Assembly (NCBI RefSeq): GCF_011927955.1
Contig: NZ_JAATJN010000001.1
Span: 372,001-436,000, forward strand
Length of the DNA stretch: 64,000 nucleotides
Reading direction: 5' to 3'
DNA from: Brevibacterium marinum
GTDB lineage: Bacteria > Actinomycetota > Actinomycetes > Actinomycetales > Brevibacteriaceae
In this document: one piece after another, positions 1 through 7,921 of the stretch
Numbering within the stretch: the stretch's first letter is position 1
Layout of the letters: every line of letters begins with the position of its first letter
Made by a program: the position numbers and the translations under genes
Notes under the pieces: model-generated
What the model was told of the DNA's origin: nothing
The model's database searches: none
Seen by the model: only the letters and a program-made list of their open reading frames with translations

Positions 1-201
1 ACGCGCGCTGAAGGCCGTTGGCATTCCACCTGACCCGTCTTCGACGTCGAAGCCCTCCTCCCGCAGCCGTTGCACGTACCAGGCCTGGGAGTCATATTCC
101 CGCCAGGCCGGTTCCGCCAGTTCCCAGATATGGGTATGCCAGTCGAGGAGCTGTTCGAGATGTTCGTCGATCCAGTCCTGAGCTGTTGCCTTCGCATTCA
201 T
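1..201 (-). CDS. M20-family amidohydrolase/peptidase, N-terminal part (cut by window edge)
   Basis: The first 67 codons of a minus-strand gene run off the left edge of the window. The visible residues (start MNAKATAQDW, then WELAEPAWREY and a GFDVEDGSGGMPTAF stretch) match the N-terminus of the M20 amidohydrolases related to AbgB and N-acyl amino acid hydrolases. These are cytoplasmic metal-dependent enzymes that cleave an amide bond. The metal ligands lie beyond the edge and cannot be checked. The ATG (199-201) overlaps the TGA of the upstream amidohydrolase in an ATGA junction, so the two are translationally coupled and probably act on the same amide-containing substrate. The substrate is unknown. 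Confidence 0.8.
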   Translation of the reverse strand, partial: MNAKATAQDWIDEHLEQLLDWHTHIWELAEPAWREYDSQAWYVQRLREEGFDVEDGSGGMPTAFSAR

Positions 202-1901
202 GCACGCGCACCTTCCTGTGTTGGTCCCGAAATATCGCTCGCTCGAAGCCGAAGCACCCCATCGACCCAGGTCTCGAGCACAGGAGTGGCAGCGATCTCG
301 TCTTCCGCAACGGTCATGAGGTCGGCACCGAGTACCGTGAAGTCTGCTCGTTTGCCGACGCTCAGCGACCCGAATTCGTTCTCCCGACCTAAGGTGATCG
401 CTCCTTCGAGCGTGTGTGCTCGCAGGGCCAACTCGGCAGAGATCCGCAGTGCGTCCGGTCCAAGCTTGTGCCCGCGCCTGGTCACCCGAGTCACCGCGGT
501 CTGGATGGCTTCGAGCGGTCGGGGCTCGGCGACCGGAGCGTCCGAGGACAGCGTGATGGGCACGTCGGCGTCACGGAATTCGCCGAGCGGGTTGAATCGT
601 TCCCCGGGGGTGCCGATGGCCTGTTCGACTCCTTCGCCCCAGTTGTAATAGTGCTGGGTCTGGTTGACCGGCCTGATTCCCAGTTCGGCCATCCGTGTCA
701 CTTCGGCTGGGTCGGGGAGCCCACAGTGTTCGATCCGGTGGCGCGCATCCGAGTCGGGCCGCTTTCGTAATGCGGCTTCGATGGCGTCGACAACCATCTT
801 GATGGCGATCGGCGACTGCGCATGCGTGGCCGTCTGCAGACCGGCGGCGTGTGCTTGACTCACAAGTCCGGTGTACTCCTCCGGCGAGTGGTAGAGCTGC
901 CCGGTCCGACAGGGATCGCCGACGTACCCGTCGGGGAAATAGGCGGTCCATCCTCCCAGGGTTCCGTCGGCATAGAGCTTGATTCCCGCAGCAGACAGGA
1001 AGGCGTTGCCGAAGGGTCCGGTGAGGCCGAGGTCGAGCACAGCGTCAAGAAGGTGGGAGAGGAAGTACATGGACACTCGCATCTGGAGCCCGCCTCTGTC
1101 GGCCATTTCAAGGTAAGCGGCGAACTCGCGTTTCGAGACCTGTGCATCCCCGATCGCGGTCACGCCGCCTGTGAGAAATTCGCGCTGCACGATGTCGAGT
1201 TGCCGCTGATGTTCCTTCGCTTCGTCGCCGAGGTGGAAGTTCGGCCCGTGATGTCCGATCTTGACCCCGTCGAGCCCGGTGAGGACGTTGCAGGCCGCGT
1301 CCGAGAGTTCACCGGTCAGCTCCCCGTCCGAGTTGCGGAAGAACTCGCCTCCCTCTGGATTCGGAGTGTCACGGGTGACGCCGAACTTCTCGAACGTGAA
1401 TGTGTTGACCACACCGCCGTGACCCGAGGCATTCATGATGTAGACCTCACGGTCGCGAGCGACCTCGTCGAGTTCGTGCCGGGTAGGATGCCGGCGCTCA
1501 GCGAGGTTGCGCTGCTCGTAACCGTACCCGCGGATGGGCACATCTAAGGGAAGTTTCGCTGATTCCCGTCGCAGAACCTCAATGATCTCTGGGATCGTCG
1601 TCGCCACGCTCGGGGAGACATCGATCCAGGTGTGCAACTGGCCGTACATCAGCGGATGGGCATGCGGATCGACGAACCCCGGCACGATCGTTGCTTGGGG
1701 GAAGTCGAGACGGACGGGATCGAGACCACGTTCGGTGGCGGCCGCCTCGGCGTCGGACTCAGTCCCCACGTGGAGTATCCGCCCTCCGGCGATGAGCAGC
1801 GCCGAGGCTTCGCGGACGGTGTCATCGACGGTGCGAATCATGTTCGCAGTGATAAGGGTGGGTGCGGAATTGCTGTCGTCGAAGGTGGCCAGATGGCGCA
1901 C
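198..1901 (-). CDS. YtcJ-like metal-dependent amidohydrolase (Amidohydro_3)
   Basis: The 567-aa protein has the usual length for the YtcJ-like branch of the amidohydrolase superfamily. Visible hallmarks are the HxH metal motif in FVDPHAHPLMYGQ near residue 75, a His in the HRIEHCGLP segment about two thirds along, and the metal Asp in ITLSSDAPVAEPRP near residue 455. No signal peptide is evident, so it should be cytoplasmic. It lies between an MHS transporter gene (33 bp upstream in the transcript) and an M20 amidase gene that overlaps its stop. The three form a likely uptake and two-step hydrolysis operon for an amide or carbamate. The substrate is not predictable from sequence alone. Confidence 0.85.
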   Translation of the reverse strand: MRHLATFDDSNSAPTLITANMIRTVDDTVREASALLIAGGRILHVGTESDAEAAATERGLDPVRLDFPQATIVPGFVDPHAHPLMYGQLHTWIDVSPSVATTIPEIIEVLRRESAKLPLDVPIRGYGYEQRNLAERRHPTRHELDEVARDREVYIMNASGHGGVVNTFTFEKFGVTRDTPNPEGGEFFRNSDGELTGELSDAACNVLTGLDGVKIGHHGPNFHLGDEAKEHQRQLDIVQREFLTGGVTAIGDAQVSKREFAAYLEMADRGGLQMRVSMYFLSHLLDAVLDLGLTGPFGNAFLSAAGIKLYADGTLGGWTAYFPDGYVGDPCRTGQLYHSPEEYTGLVSQAHAAGLQTATHAQSPIAIKMVVDAIEAALRKRPDSDARHRIEHCGLPDPAEVTRMAELGIRPVNQTQHYYNWGEGVEQAIGTPGERFNPLGEFRDADVPITLSSDAPVAEPRPLEAIQTAVTRVTRRGHKLGPDALRISAELALRAHTLEGAITLGRENEFGSLSVGKRADFTVLGADLMTVAEDEIAATPVLETWVDGVLRLRASDISGPTQEGARA

Positions 1902-1933
1902 GGGCGTCTCCTTGGAAGTTGGGGTTGGACAGG

Positions 1934-3235
1934 TCAGGGAGTGGCAGGTTCGGGTTCGTCACTGTGCTGCGGTGCCAGCGCGGTGGCGATCCAGGCGACG
2001 GCGGAGAGGAAGCCGAAGAGACCGATGACGGACCAGATGGAGCCGGTGGCTGCCATGAGGGAGGTCGCGACGATCGGTGAGAGTCCGCCCCAAACCGCGG
2101 CGCCCACGCCGTAGGCCAAGGACATCGACGTGTAGCGAGCCTGGGGGCGATACATCTGGGTCAGCAGCGCGGACAATGGCGCCCAGGTCGCGCTCATCGT
2201 CACTCGTATCGCGCAGACGAAGATGTAGATCAGGGTCACGGTGTGATTCTCGATGGCGAGGATGAGTGGGATCGAGCAGAGGAAGGACAGTCCCACGCCG
2301 AGGTACATGAGACGTTTCCCTCCCCACTTGTCGCCGAGCAATGCCAAAGGGAGAGTGACGAGGGCTTCGAGGAAGGATGCGAGCGTCATCGCCCCGAGGA
2401 TGATCGAGGCGGCAAGTCCGATCTCCTCACTGGTGGCATAGCTTTGAACGTAGGAGGTGGCGAGGTAGTAGCCGCCGGAGGCGATAGCGACCATGCCGAC
2501 GCCCAGCAGCACGGGGTACCAATTGAAGCGCAGGGTGTGGAGGATCGGCGTCGTTTCACTGGCGCCGCTCTGCTTGAACACCGGGGTCTCTTCGACGCGT
2601 AGGCGGACCCAGATTCCGACGCCGATGAGGATGATGCTGGCCAGGAACGGCACACGCCAACCCCAGGTGAAGAGGACGTCATCGCCCAACAGGGACAGGA
2701 CCCAGAAGGCGCCGGAGGACAGGAGCGCGCCCAGCGGGTTGCCGAGCTGGGTGAAGCCGCCGTAGAAGGTTTTGAATTTCGGCGGTGCGCTCTCGACGGC
2801 CATGAGGCTCGCACCGCCCCATTCGCCGCCGACCGCCAGTCCCTGGATGATGCGGAGGACGATGAGGAGCACGGCTGCGGTCATGCCCCACGTGTCATAG
2901 CCGGGCAGACAGCCGACGAGAACGGTCGCCACACCCATCATCAGCAGGGTGATGGTCAGTGCCGGTTTGCGCCCGAGCCGGTCGCCGATGTGGCCGAAGA
3001 TGATGCCGCCCAGAGGTCGGACGAAGAACGCCACGGCGTAGGTGCCGAAGGAGGCGAGGGTGCCGAGGGTGCGGTCGACCTCGGGGAAGAAGACCTGCGG
3101 GAAGACGATGGCAGCGGCCGTGGCGTAGACGTAGAAGTCGTACCATTCGATGGTCGTGCCGACTGCTGCGGCGAATCCGGATTTGAGTGCGCGACGGTGC
3201 GTGCGCTCGGGGGCGGTCGGTGCGGGCGAGGTCAT
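1934..3235 (-). CDS. MHS-family MFS transporter (ProP/ShiA-like)
   Basis: A 433-aa, twelve-helix major facilitator of the metabolite:H+ symporter family. The N-terminal FAAAVGTTIEWYDFYVYATAAA signature (about residues 20-40), the GGIIFGHIGDRLGRKPAL loop between helices 2 and 3 and the GGEWGGASLM motif are all present. Such carriers import small osmolytes or organic acids by proton symport. The open frame extends 52 codons upstream, but the ATG at 3235 is preceded by AAGGAG at good spacing and begins just before the family domain, so I place the start there. It is first in the operon with the two amidohydrolases and divergent from the Lrp-type regulator, which probably controls it. Confidence 0.88.
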   Translation of the reverse strand: MTSPAPTAPERTHRRALKSGFAAAVGTTIEWYDFYVYATAAAIVFPQVFFPEVDRTLGTLASFGTYAVAFFVRPLGGIIFGHIGDRLGRKPALTITLLMMGVATVLVGCLPGYDTWGMTAAVLLIVLRIIQGLAVGGEWGGASLMAVESAPPKFKTFYGGFTQLGNPLGALLSSGAFWVLSLLGDDVLFTWGWRVPFLASIILIGVGIWVRLRVEETPVFKQSGASETTPILHTLRFNWYPVLLGVGMVAIASGGYYLATSYVQSYATSEEIGLAASIILGAMTLASFLEALVTLPLALLGDKWGGKRLMYLGVGLSFLCSIPLILAIENHTVTLIYIFVCAIRVTMSATWAPLSALLTQMYRPQARYTSMSLAYGVGAAVWGGLSPIVATSLMAATGSIWSVIGLFGFLSAVAWIATALAPQHSDEPEPATP

Positions 3236-3394
3236 GGTGAGCTCCTTTGCTCGGTTCGCCACGGCGACATAGCTGTGCGGCGAAGGTTGTGGCCTTGCAA
3301 TGATCGTAGGTCTGCCCGAGCGCAGTGTCACCGGCAATGGTTCACTCAGGACAGGATTTCCGCTGCTGATTTGTCCCGCCCAAGCCCCCAATGC

Positions 3395-3419
3395 GCGAGA
3401 ATGAATAGCTGATTCTCGC
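3395..3419. promoter_or_regulatory. Inverted repeat in the lrp/MFS divergent region
   Basis: GCGAGAAT (3395-3402) and ATTCTCGC (3412-3419) form perfect 8-bp arms around a 9-bp spacer. The dyad ends 24 bp before the GTG start of the Lrp-type regulator, inside the 208-bp divergent intergenic region. Lrp/AsnC proteins bind such dyads and usually repress themselves, so this is a good operator candidate. Binding is inferred. Confidence 0.5.
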
Positions 3420-3443
3420 TACGACTGCACGATTGGATAGCCT

Positions 3444-4346
3444 GTGGGACATTCGGAGGATTCTCATCTCGATGCTGCGATCATCCGTGCGCTTCAATGC
3501 GATGGACGCGCGAGCGTGCTTGACCTCGCTCGCGCCCATGAAGTTTCGCGACATGTCATCTCCGAACGCTTGTGTGTGCTCACCGAACGAGACGGATTGC
3601 GAGTGGTCGCGGCACTCGACCCCGGCGTCGCCGGCCATCATGTGCTGACACATTCCATGGCCCGCGTCGATGGCCCAGTCTTACCTGTCGCCGAAGAGGT
3701 CGGGCGGCTTTCCAACGCCGTGTTCGTGTCCATAGCCAGTGGGGAGCGTCCTTTGGTGTTCGAGTCTCGTCACGGCTCGAGCCAGGAGCTTCTGGAGACG
3801 CTCGAGACGGTCAGAGCGATCTCCGGCGTTAGGGAGATACGAGTGACGACCTACGTCGAAGTGCTGCGCGGCTTCTTCGTTCCCCAAGGACGCGAGGACG
3901 TCACTTTGGATGAGCTCGACTTCGAACTCATCGCTGCGTTGCAAATCGATGGCCGGACGAGCTATCGCAGGCTCGCCGAGGCTGTTCACCGCTCGCCGTC
4001 AGCTGTGCGGTCCAGGGTTCAGCGGCTCGTTTCGGCCGGCGTCATCCGGATCGCTGCGATCAAATCCGGTGGGCTCTCCGCCAGTCGCTTCGCGACGGGG
4101 CTGGGCATCACGCTTGCCGGTAGATCTGAGGCGGTTCGTCAGTTCGTTCTGGAATCGGACTCGATCGAGTTCGCCGCGCGATCTCACGGTGCCCATGATT
4201 TCATTGCCACCGCGGTCGGCTCTTCCTCCAACGAGGTGCTCGGTGTCGTCGAAGGGCTGCGTGCGCTCGTTGACGTTGCCGCCGTCGAGACCTGGGCCCA
4301 TTTCGACCTTGTCAAGGAGGACTACGCACGGGCGGTGGGGCAGTAA
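3444..4346 (+). CDS. Lrp/AsnC-family regulator with two tandem AsnC modules
   Basis: This 300-aa protein is twice the length of a classical Lrp. It carries one helix-turn-helix near residues 15-45 (DLARAHEVSRHVISERL) followed by a ligand-sensing half, and a second HTH near residues 160-190 (RRLAEAVHRSPSAVRSRVQRL) followed by another sensing half. Duplicated AsnC regulators are common in Actinobacteria and usually respond to amino acids or related metabolites. Start is GTG at 3444. It is transcribed away from the MHS transporter/amidohydrolase operon, the expected target. Its gene ends just before a short hairpin and the unrelated Nudix/HNH cassette. Confidence 0.85.
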   Translation: MGHSEDSHLDAAIIRALQCDGRASVLDLARAHEVSRHVISERLCVLTERDGLRVVAALDPGVAGHHVLTHSMARVDGPVLPVAEEVGRLSNAVFVSIASGERPLVFESRHGSSQELLETLETVRAISGVREIRVTTYVEVLRGFFVPQGREDVTLDELDFELIAALQIDGRTSYRRLAEAVHRSPSAVRSRVQRLVSAGVIRIAAIKSGGLSASRFATGLGITLAGRSEAVRQFVLESDSIEFAARSHGAHDFIATAVGSSSNEVLGVVEGLRALVDVAAVETWAHFDLVKEDYARAVGQ

Positions 4347-4373
4347 ACGAGGAACCACCCCAAAGATCCTTGC

Positions 4374-4395
4374 GGGAACTTCCGAGTCAGTTCCC
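4374..4395 (+). terminator. Putative hairpin terminator after the Lrp-type gene
   Basis: GGGAACT and AGTTCCC form perfect 7-bp arms around an 8-nt loop 28 bp after the stop codon. No U-tract follows, so intrinsic termination would be weak. It separates the regulator from the Nudix/HNH cassette. Confidence 0.4.
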
Positions 4396-4405
4396 ATCTC
4401 ACGGT

Positions 4406-4440
4406 TGGCTGTTCACCAATCATTACCGAGCGAACAGCCA
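4406..4440. promoter_or_regulatory. Inverted repeat upstream of the Nudix/HNH cassette
   Basis: TGGCTGTTC (4406-4414) and GAACAGCCA (4432-4440) are perfect 9-bp arms with a 17-bp spacer. The dyad sits just upstream of the putative -10 box, so it could be an operator over the -35 region or a second terminator hairpin for the upstream gene. Confidence 0.4.
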
Positions 4441-4458
4441 GTCGAACGGAAATCGCTC

Positions 4459-4464
4459 TATAGT
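4459..4464 (+). promoter_or_regulatory. Putative -10 box (TATAGT), leaderless start
   Basis: TATAGT lies 7 bp before the ATG of the Nudix gene at 4472. No Shine-Dalgarno sequence precedes that ATG. The spacing would put transcription start on or next to the A of ATG, giving the leaderless mRNA common in Actinobacteria. No good -35 hexamer is visible. Confidence 0.45.
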
Positions 4465-4471
4465 AAGGTCC

Positions 4472-4900
4472 ATGAGCAAACCTCTGCGCGTAGTGGCGGC
4501 GATCTTCCAAAGTGAGGGTCGTGTCTTGGCATGCCGCCGCAATCCGGAGAAGGCGGCCGGCGGTCAGTGGGAATTCCCAGGTGGCAAGATCGAAACGGAA
4601 GAAACCCCCGAAGAGGCATTGCTTCGAGAGCTGGCAGAAGAGCTCAACGTCGAGGCGGCTGAAATCGGACGGCTCGTCTCTCGAGCCACAACCACAACAT
4701 GTGAAGCCACTATTGATCTTGCTTGCTACTGGGTGAAGGCCGAGTCAGCCCCTACGTCAAGCACGGACCATGACAAGCTGCGGTGGTCGGCCATTGAAGA
4801 ACTCAGTGATCTTGATTGGGCTGCACCGGACCTACCCGCAGTGCGTGAACTACAACAATTGATGGTCTCCTCAGACACGAAAAAACAGGAAGAGTACTGA
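4472..4900 (+). CDS. Nudix (MutT-like) NTP pyrophosphohydrolase
   Basis: The 142-aa protein consists of one Nudix domain. The Nudix box runs from GGKIETEE through LLRELAEEL (about residues 38-60) and keeps the R-E and E-E metal-binding positions. The preceding CRRNPEKAAGGQWEFPGG is typical of MutT/8-oxo-dGTPases. Its role would be hydrolysing oxidised or otherwise modified nucleoside triphosphates in the cytoplasm. An open frame extends upstream to 4370, but homology begins at MSKPLRVVAAIF. It ends 2 bp before the GTG of the HNH endonuclease gene, and the pair shares a lower GC content than its neighbours, suggesting joint acquisition. A housekeeping mutT role is the alternative. Confidence 0.82.
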   Translation: MSKPLRVVAAIFQSEGRVLACRRNPEKAAGGQWEFPGGKIETEETPEEALLRELAEELNVEAAEIGRLVSRATTTTCEATIDLACYWVKAESAPTSSTDHDKLRWSAIEELSDLDWAAPDLPAVRELQQLMVSSDTKKQEEY

Positions 4901-4902
4901 CT

Positions 4903-5832
4903 GTGGTCGAACCAAACGGTCTCCGCGAAACAGCCATCTCGTGGCTAGAAATGAGGACGGATGGAGGCCGCGATCCCCTCACTCGGGACGAGATCCAAGA
5001 TTTCGAGTTCGACGGTGAGCAATTCAAATTGCAATCAACTCAACAAGGGATCCGGAAGCCCGCGGGGTTCTCAGCGGCCCTTTCCATACAAACCGTGTTC
5101 CGAAGGCCAGGCCAAGAACGCCCCTATGAAGATGTCATCGGGGACGACGGTCTACTGAGATACATGTGGCGAGGTAATGATCCGACGTTTCCTGAAAACG
5201 TTGGCCTTCGGAACGCGATGGAACAAAAGCTCCCCATCATCTGGTTCTGGGGTGTTGGAATGCAGCCGGCTCGATTTCAAGTGATCGCGCCTGTGTATGT
5301 CGTCGGTGAAGAGCCAAACGAGCAGCGATTTCTTCTCACCGCAACCGAGCCAGCTGCAGACATCTCTGAGATAGATTTTTCTGCTCACGAGTTTGTGGCA
5401 AAAAGGTATCTCACACGAATGGCCAAAGTTAGGGTCCACCAGCCCGTCTTTAGAGCAACGGTTCTCACCGCATACGAAAATCGCTGTGCAGTCTGCAACC
5501 TGGCCCACCCATCCCTACTCGACGCTGCGCATATAGTCGCGGATGGAGACGAGAAGGGCATCGCCTCAGTTGTGAATGGACTAGCCATGTGCAAAATTCA
5601 CCACGCGGCATTTGACAGGTACTTCCTAGGAGTTCGACCTGACTACACCGTAGAAATACGCCATGATCTTCTCGAAGAGGTCGACGGACCAATGCTCCGG
5701 CACGGCCTACAAGAAATTCATGGCCAAAAGCTAATGACAGTTCCAAAAGTTCGTCAGGATCGTCCGCAAGCTGATCTACTCAAGTTCAAATACGATGAGT
5801 TTCGTACTGCAGCGAAACTCGACGTCGTCTGA
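4903..5832 (+). CDS. HNH-family restriction-like endonuclease with N-terminal sensor-like domain
   Basis: A 309-aa protein of the predicted restriction endonuclease type (COG3440-like). The C-terminal half holds an HNH nuclease domain: CAVC near residue 194, the AAHIVADG histidine near 210, NGLAMCKIHHAAFD near 225-238. The N-terminal half carries a conserved segment (YEDVIGDDGLLRYMWRG, then LPIIWFWGV and APVYVV), which I read as a PUA/SRA-like base-recognition module; that reading is inference. Such proteins cut modified DNA in McrA-like systems. Start is GTG 2 bp after the Nudix stop, so the two are translationally coupled. No methyltransferase is adjacent, consistent with a modification-dependent (type IV-like) enzyme. 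Confidence 0.75.
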   Translation: MVEPNGLRETAISWLEMRTDGGRDPLTRDEIQDFEFDGEQFKLQSTQQGIRKPAGFSAALSIQTVFRRPGQERPYEDVIGDDGLLRYMWRGNDPTFPENVGLRNAMEQKLPIIWFWGVGMQPARFQVIAPVYVVGEEPNEQRFLLTATEPAADISEIDFSAHEFVAKRYLTRMAKVRVHQPVFRATVLTAYENRCAVCNLAHPSLLDAAHIVADGDEKGIASVVNGLAMCKIHHAAFDRYFLGVRPDYTVEIRHDLLEEVDGPMLRHGLQEIHGQKLMTVPKVRQDRPQADLLKFKYDEFRTAAKLDVV

Positions 5833-5880
5833 CTTTACCTCGGCATGCGGGTGGCAAGGGGACACTGCGTGGACGACTTG

Positions 5881-7041
5881 CTATTCACCGGTCTGCATCG
5901 TCCGCAACACCTCATCAGTATCCCCACCCAGCGTTGGCGCAGAAACAGCCGCACCCGCAGGCGAGCCACCGAACGACAGCGGCGCTCGAGGAGCCATCAC
6001 GCGCCCGACCCCCGGCTGGTCAATCTCCCCGAACAGCGGGTTCTCCAAAGAGCACCACGGATCGTTATTCACGAGCTCTTCGAAGGTCTGGAACTCACCC
6101 TGCAGCACACCGGCATCGGCCAACGCAGCAGCCGCCTCGTCGACGGTGTGGGCGGCGAACCACGGCCGCACCACGGCATCGATGGCTTCACGAGCCTCGA
6201 AGCGTCCGCCCTCGGTCGACAGGTCCACGTCCATCATCGGCCCGATCATCTCGAGTTTCTCGCTCAGACCGGTCGCCTTGCCCAGCCCCCGCCAATGCTT
6301 GTTCGAGATGACGGCGACCATGATCTCGCGGCCGTCCGAGGTCGCGAACGACTGACCATAAGCACCGTAGAGCCCATTGCCCAACGGTCCCCGGGTCTTT
6401 CCGGTCGTCTGCACCTCGGCGATGTAGCCGAGGTTGCCGACGGTGGCGAGCATGACATCGGACAGGGCGAGGCTGATCTCCTGGCCCTTCCCCGAGGAGC
6501 GCCGTTCCAACTCGGCGGCAATGATCCCATTGGAAATATAGAGACCTGCGGCGACGTCCCAGGCCGGGATGGCATTGTTGACCGGGCGTTCGTCATCACC
6601 GGTGATGATCGGGAATCCGCTGGCGGCGTTGACCGTGTAGTCCACGGCCGGTTTCCCGTCGTGGGAGCCGTTGAGCCGGAGCATGACGAGGTCCTCACGG
6701 TGCTGGGAGAGATTCTCGTAGCTCAACCATCCACGGGCGGGCAGGTTCGTGACCAGGGTGCCCGCCTCGGCGATAAGGTCGGTCGCGATCTTCTTGCCCT
6801 CATCGGATTTGAGGTCGAGGGTGACCGAGCGTTTGCCCTTGTTCAGGCTGGCCCAGTAGATGCTCGTGCCGTCGTCGCTGATCGGCCAGCGGTTGGCGTC
6901 GATGTTGCCGCCGATCGGGTCGATGCGGATGACGTCCGCCCCGAGCTGCGCCAGGGTCATCGCGCCCAGAGGGGCTGCGACGAACGCGGAGATCTCGATG
7001 ACTTTCAGTCCGGCCAGTGGTGCCGGTCGTGTCTCTGACAT
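5881..7041 (-). CDS. CaiB/BaiF (class III) CoA-transferase
   Basis: A 386-aa class III CoA-transferase. The N-terminal LAGLKVIEISAFVAAPLGAM, the LGADVIRIDPIGG loop, NKGKRSVTLDLKSDEGK and VTNLPARGW follow the family order. The usual catalytic Asp position is occupied in the AWDVAAGLY segment near residue 185. These enzymes move CoA between carboxylic acids such as succinate, mesaconate or carnitine. GAGGAG lies 6 bp before the ATG. It is the last gene of a minus-strand run of six, 9 bp after the dehydratase gene. With a second CoA-transferase at the head of the run, the operon can activate an acid substrate. The specific acid is inferred, not seen. Confidence 0.85.
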   Translation of the reverse strand: MSETRPAPLAGLKVIEISAFVAAPLGAMTLAQLGADVIRIDPIGGNIDANRWPISDDGTSIYWASLNKGKRSVTLDLKSDEGKKIATDLIAEAGTLVTNLPARGWLSYENLSQHREDLVMLRLNGSHDGKPAVDYTVNAASGFPIITGDDERPVNNAIPAWDVAAGLYISNGIIAAELERRSSGKGQEISLALSDVMLATVGNLGYIAEVQTTGKTRGPLGNGLYGAYGQSFATSDGREIMVAVISNKHWRGLGKATGLSEKLEMIGPMMDVDLSTEGGRFEAREAIDAVVRPWFAAHTVDEAAAALADAGVLQGEFQTFEELVNNDPWCSLENPLFGEIDQPGVGRVMAPRAPLSFGGSPAGAAVSAPTLGGDTDEVLRTMQTGE

Positions 7042-7050
7042 GGCTTCTCC

Positions 7051-7920
7051 TCAAGTTTCGGTGGTCGTCACTGTCGCCGCGATCGCGGTCTTCCCATCAG
7101 GGGCGATGGCCTGCAGCTCGTGAACGCCGGAGTCCGTGCGACGCCCGGCGAGGTGGATCTGCTCGCCGGCGAACAACGGTGACTTCGCCCGGAAGTCGTA
7201 TGTCGCGATCGTGGCTTCCACGTGGTTCTTCATGAATGCGTCCAGGAGCAGTGTGGCCGTCAGCGGGCCGTGTGTCACCAGCCCAGGATAGCCTTCGACC
7301 TGCGTGACGTAGGGGTGGTCGTAGTGGATGCGGTGCGAGTTGAACGTCAGCGCCGAGTACCGGAAGAGCATGACCTCGTTGGGTCTCACCGAGCGCACCC
7401 AGTCCCATCCCTCGGGCACCGGGGAATCGCCCCGTGGTGGGGCCGCTGCGGAACGGTCCGGCGCCGAGGTGGCTTCCCGGTAGACGATCGTGTGCCGGTC
7501 CGTCGTCGCCAGGATTCCATCCGCGGAAACCTCATGTCGGAGGACGACGAAGCACAGCCGCCCGCTGCCGCCGGCCTTCTCTGTGATCGACTCGATCGTC
7601 GTCGTCCGTGACAGGGCCTGAGCGGCGACGATGGGCGCGTGGAACTCGAGCTGACTGCCGGCCCACATGCGTCGGGGCAGGCCGACCGGTGGCATGAAGC
7701 CACCGAGCTTCACGTGTCCGTCGTCGCCGAGTTCGTTCATCGGGACATCGTCTTCGGCGAAGTGCAGCCAGTGCCCCAGCGGGAACAGGGTCGCCGGCTC
7801 TGCCGAGGAATGCGGTTCCTGTTCGAGCAGTGTGGCCAAACGTGAAGCACTGACCGCCGAGGCGGTGTCCTCCTCCGTGTGCGACCGGCCCACCCAGTCC
7901 TGCAAGTTGATCTCAGTCAT
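7051..7920 (-). CDS. FAS1-like dehydratase/hydratase, mesaconyl-C4-CoA hydratase-like
   Basis: A 289-aa double hotdog protein of the HTD2/FAS1-like dehydratase group, to which mesaconyl-C4-CoA hydratases belong. The N-terminal half starts LQDWVGRSHTEEDTASAVSASRLATLL and includes PLGHWLHFAEDD. The C-terminal half has the MaoC-type catalytic region FRYSALTFNSHRIHYDHPYV (near residue 195) with its His/Asp, and GPLTATLLLD. This pattern fits hydration of a branched enoyl-CoA. It sits 1 bp from the acyl-CoA dehydrogenase gene upstream and just before a CoA-transferase gene, the same companions found in mesaconate and related C5-dicarboxylate pathways. A different enoyl-CoA substrate remains possible. 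Confidence 0.78.
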   Translation of the reverse strand: MTEINLQDWVGRSHTEEDTASAVSASRLATLLEQEPHSSAEPATLFPLGHWLHFAEDDVPMNELGDDGHVKLGGFMPPVGLPRRMWAGSQLEFHAPIVAAQALSRTTTIESITEKAGGSGRLCFVVLRHEVSADGILATTDRHTIVYREATSAPDRSAAAPPRGDSPVPEGWDWVRSVRPNEVMLFRYSALTFNSHRIHYDHPYVTQVEGYPGLVTHGPLTATLLLDAFMKNHVEATIATYDFRAKSPLFAGEQIHLAGRRTDSGVHELQAIAPDGKTAIAATVTTTET

Positions 7921-7921
7921 G

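Noticed and set aside
5845..7038. Plus-strand open frame of nearly 400 codons over the CoA-transferase
   Set aside because: Shadow of the minus-strand CoA-transferase, whose family motifs are all present.
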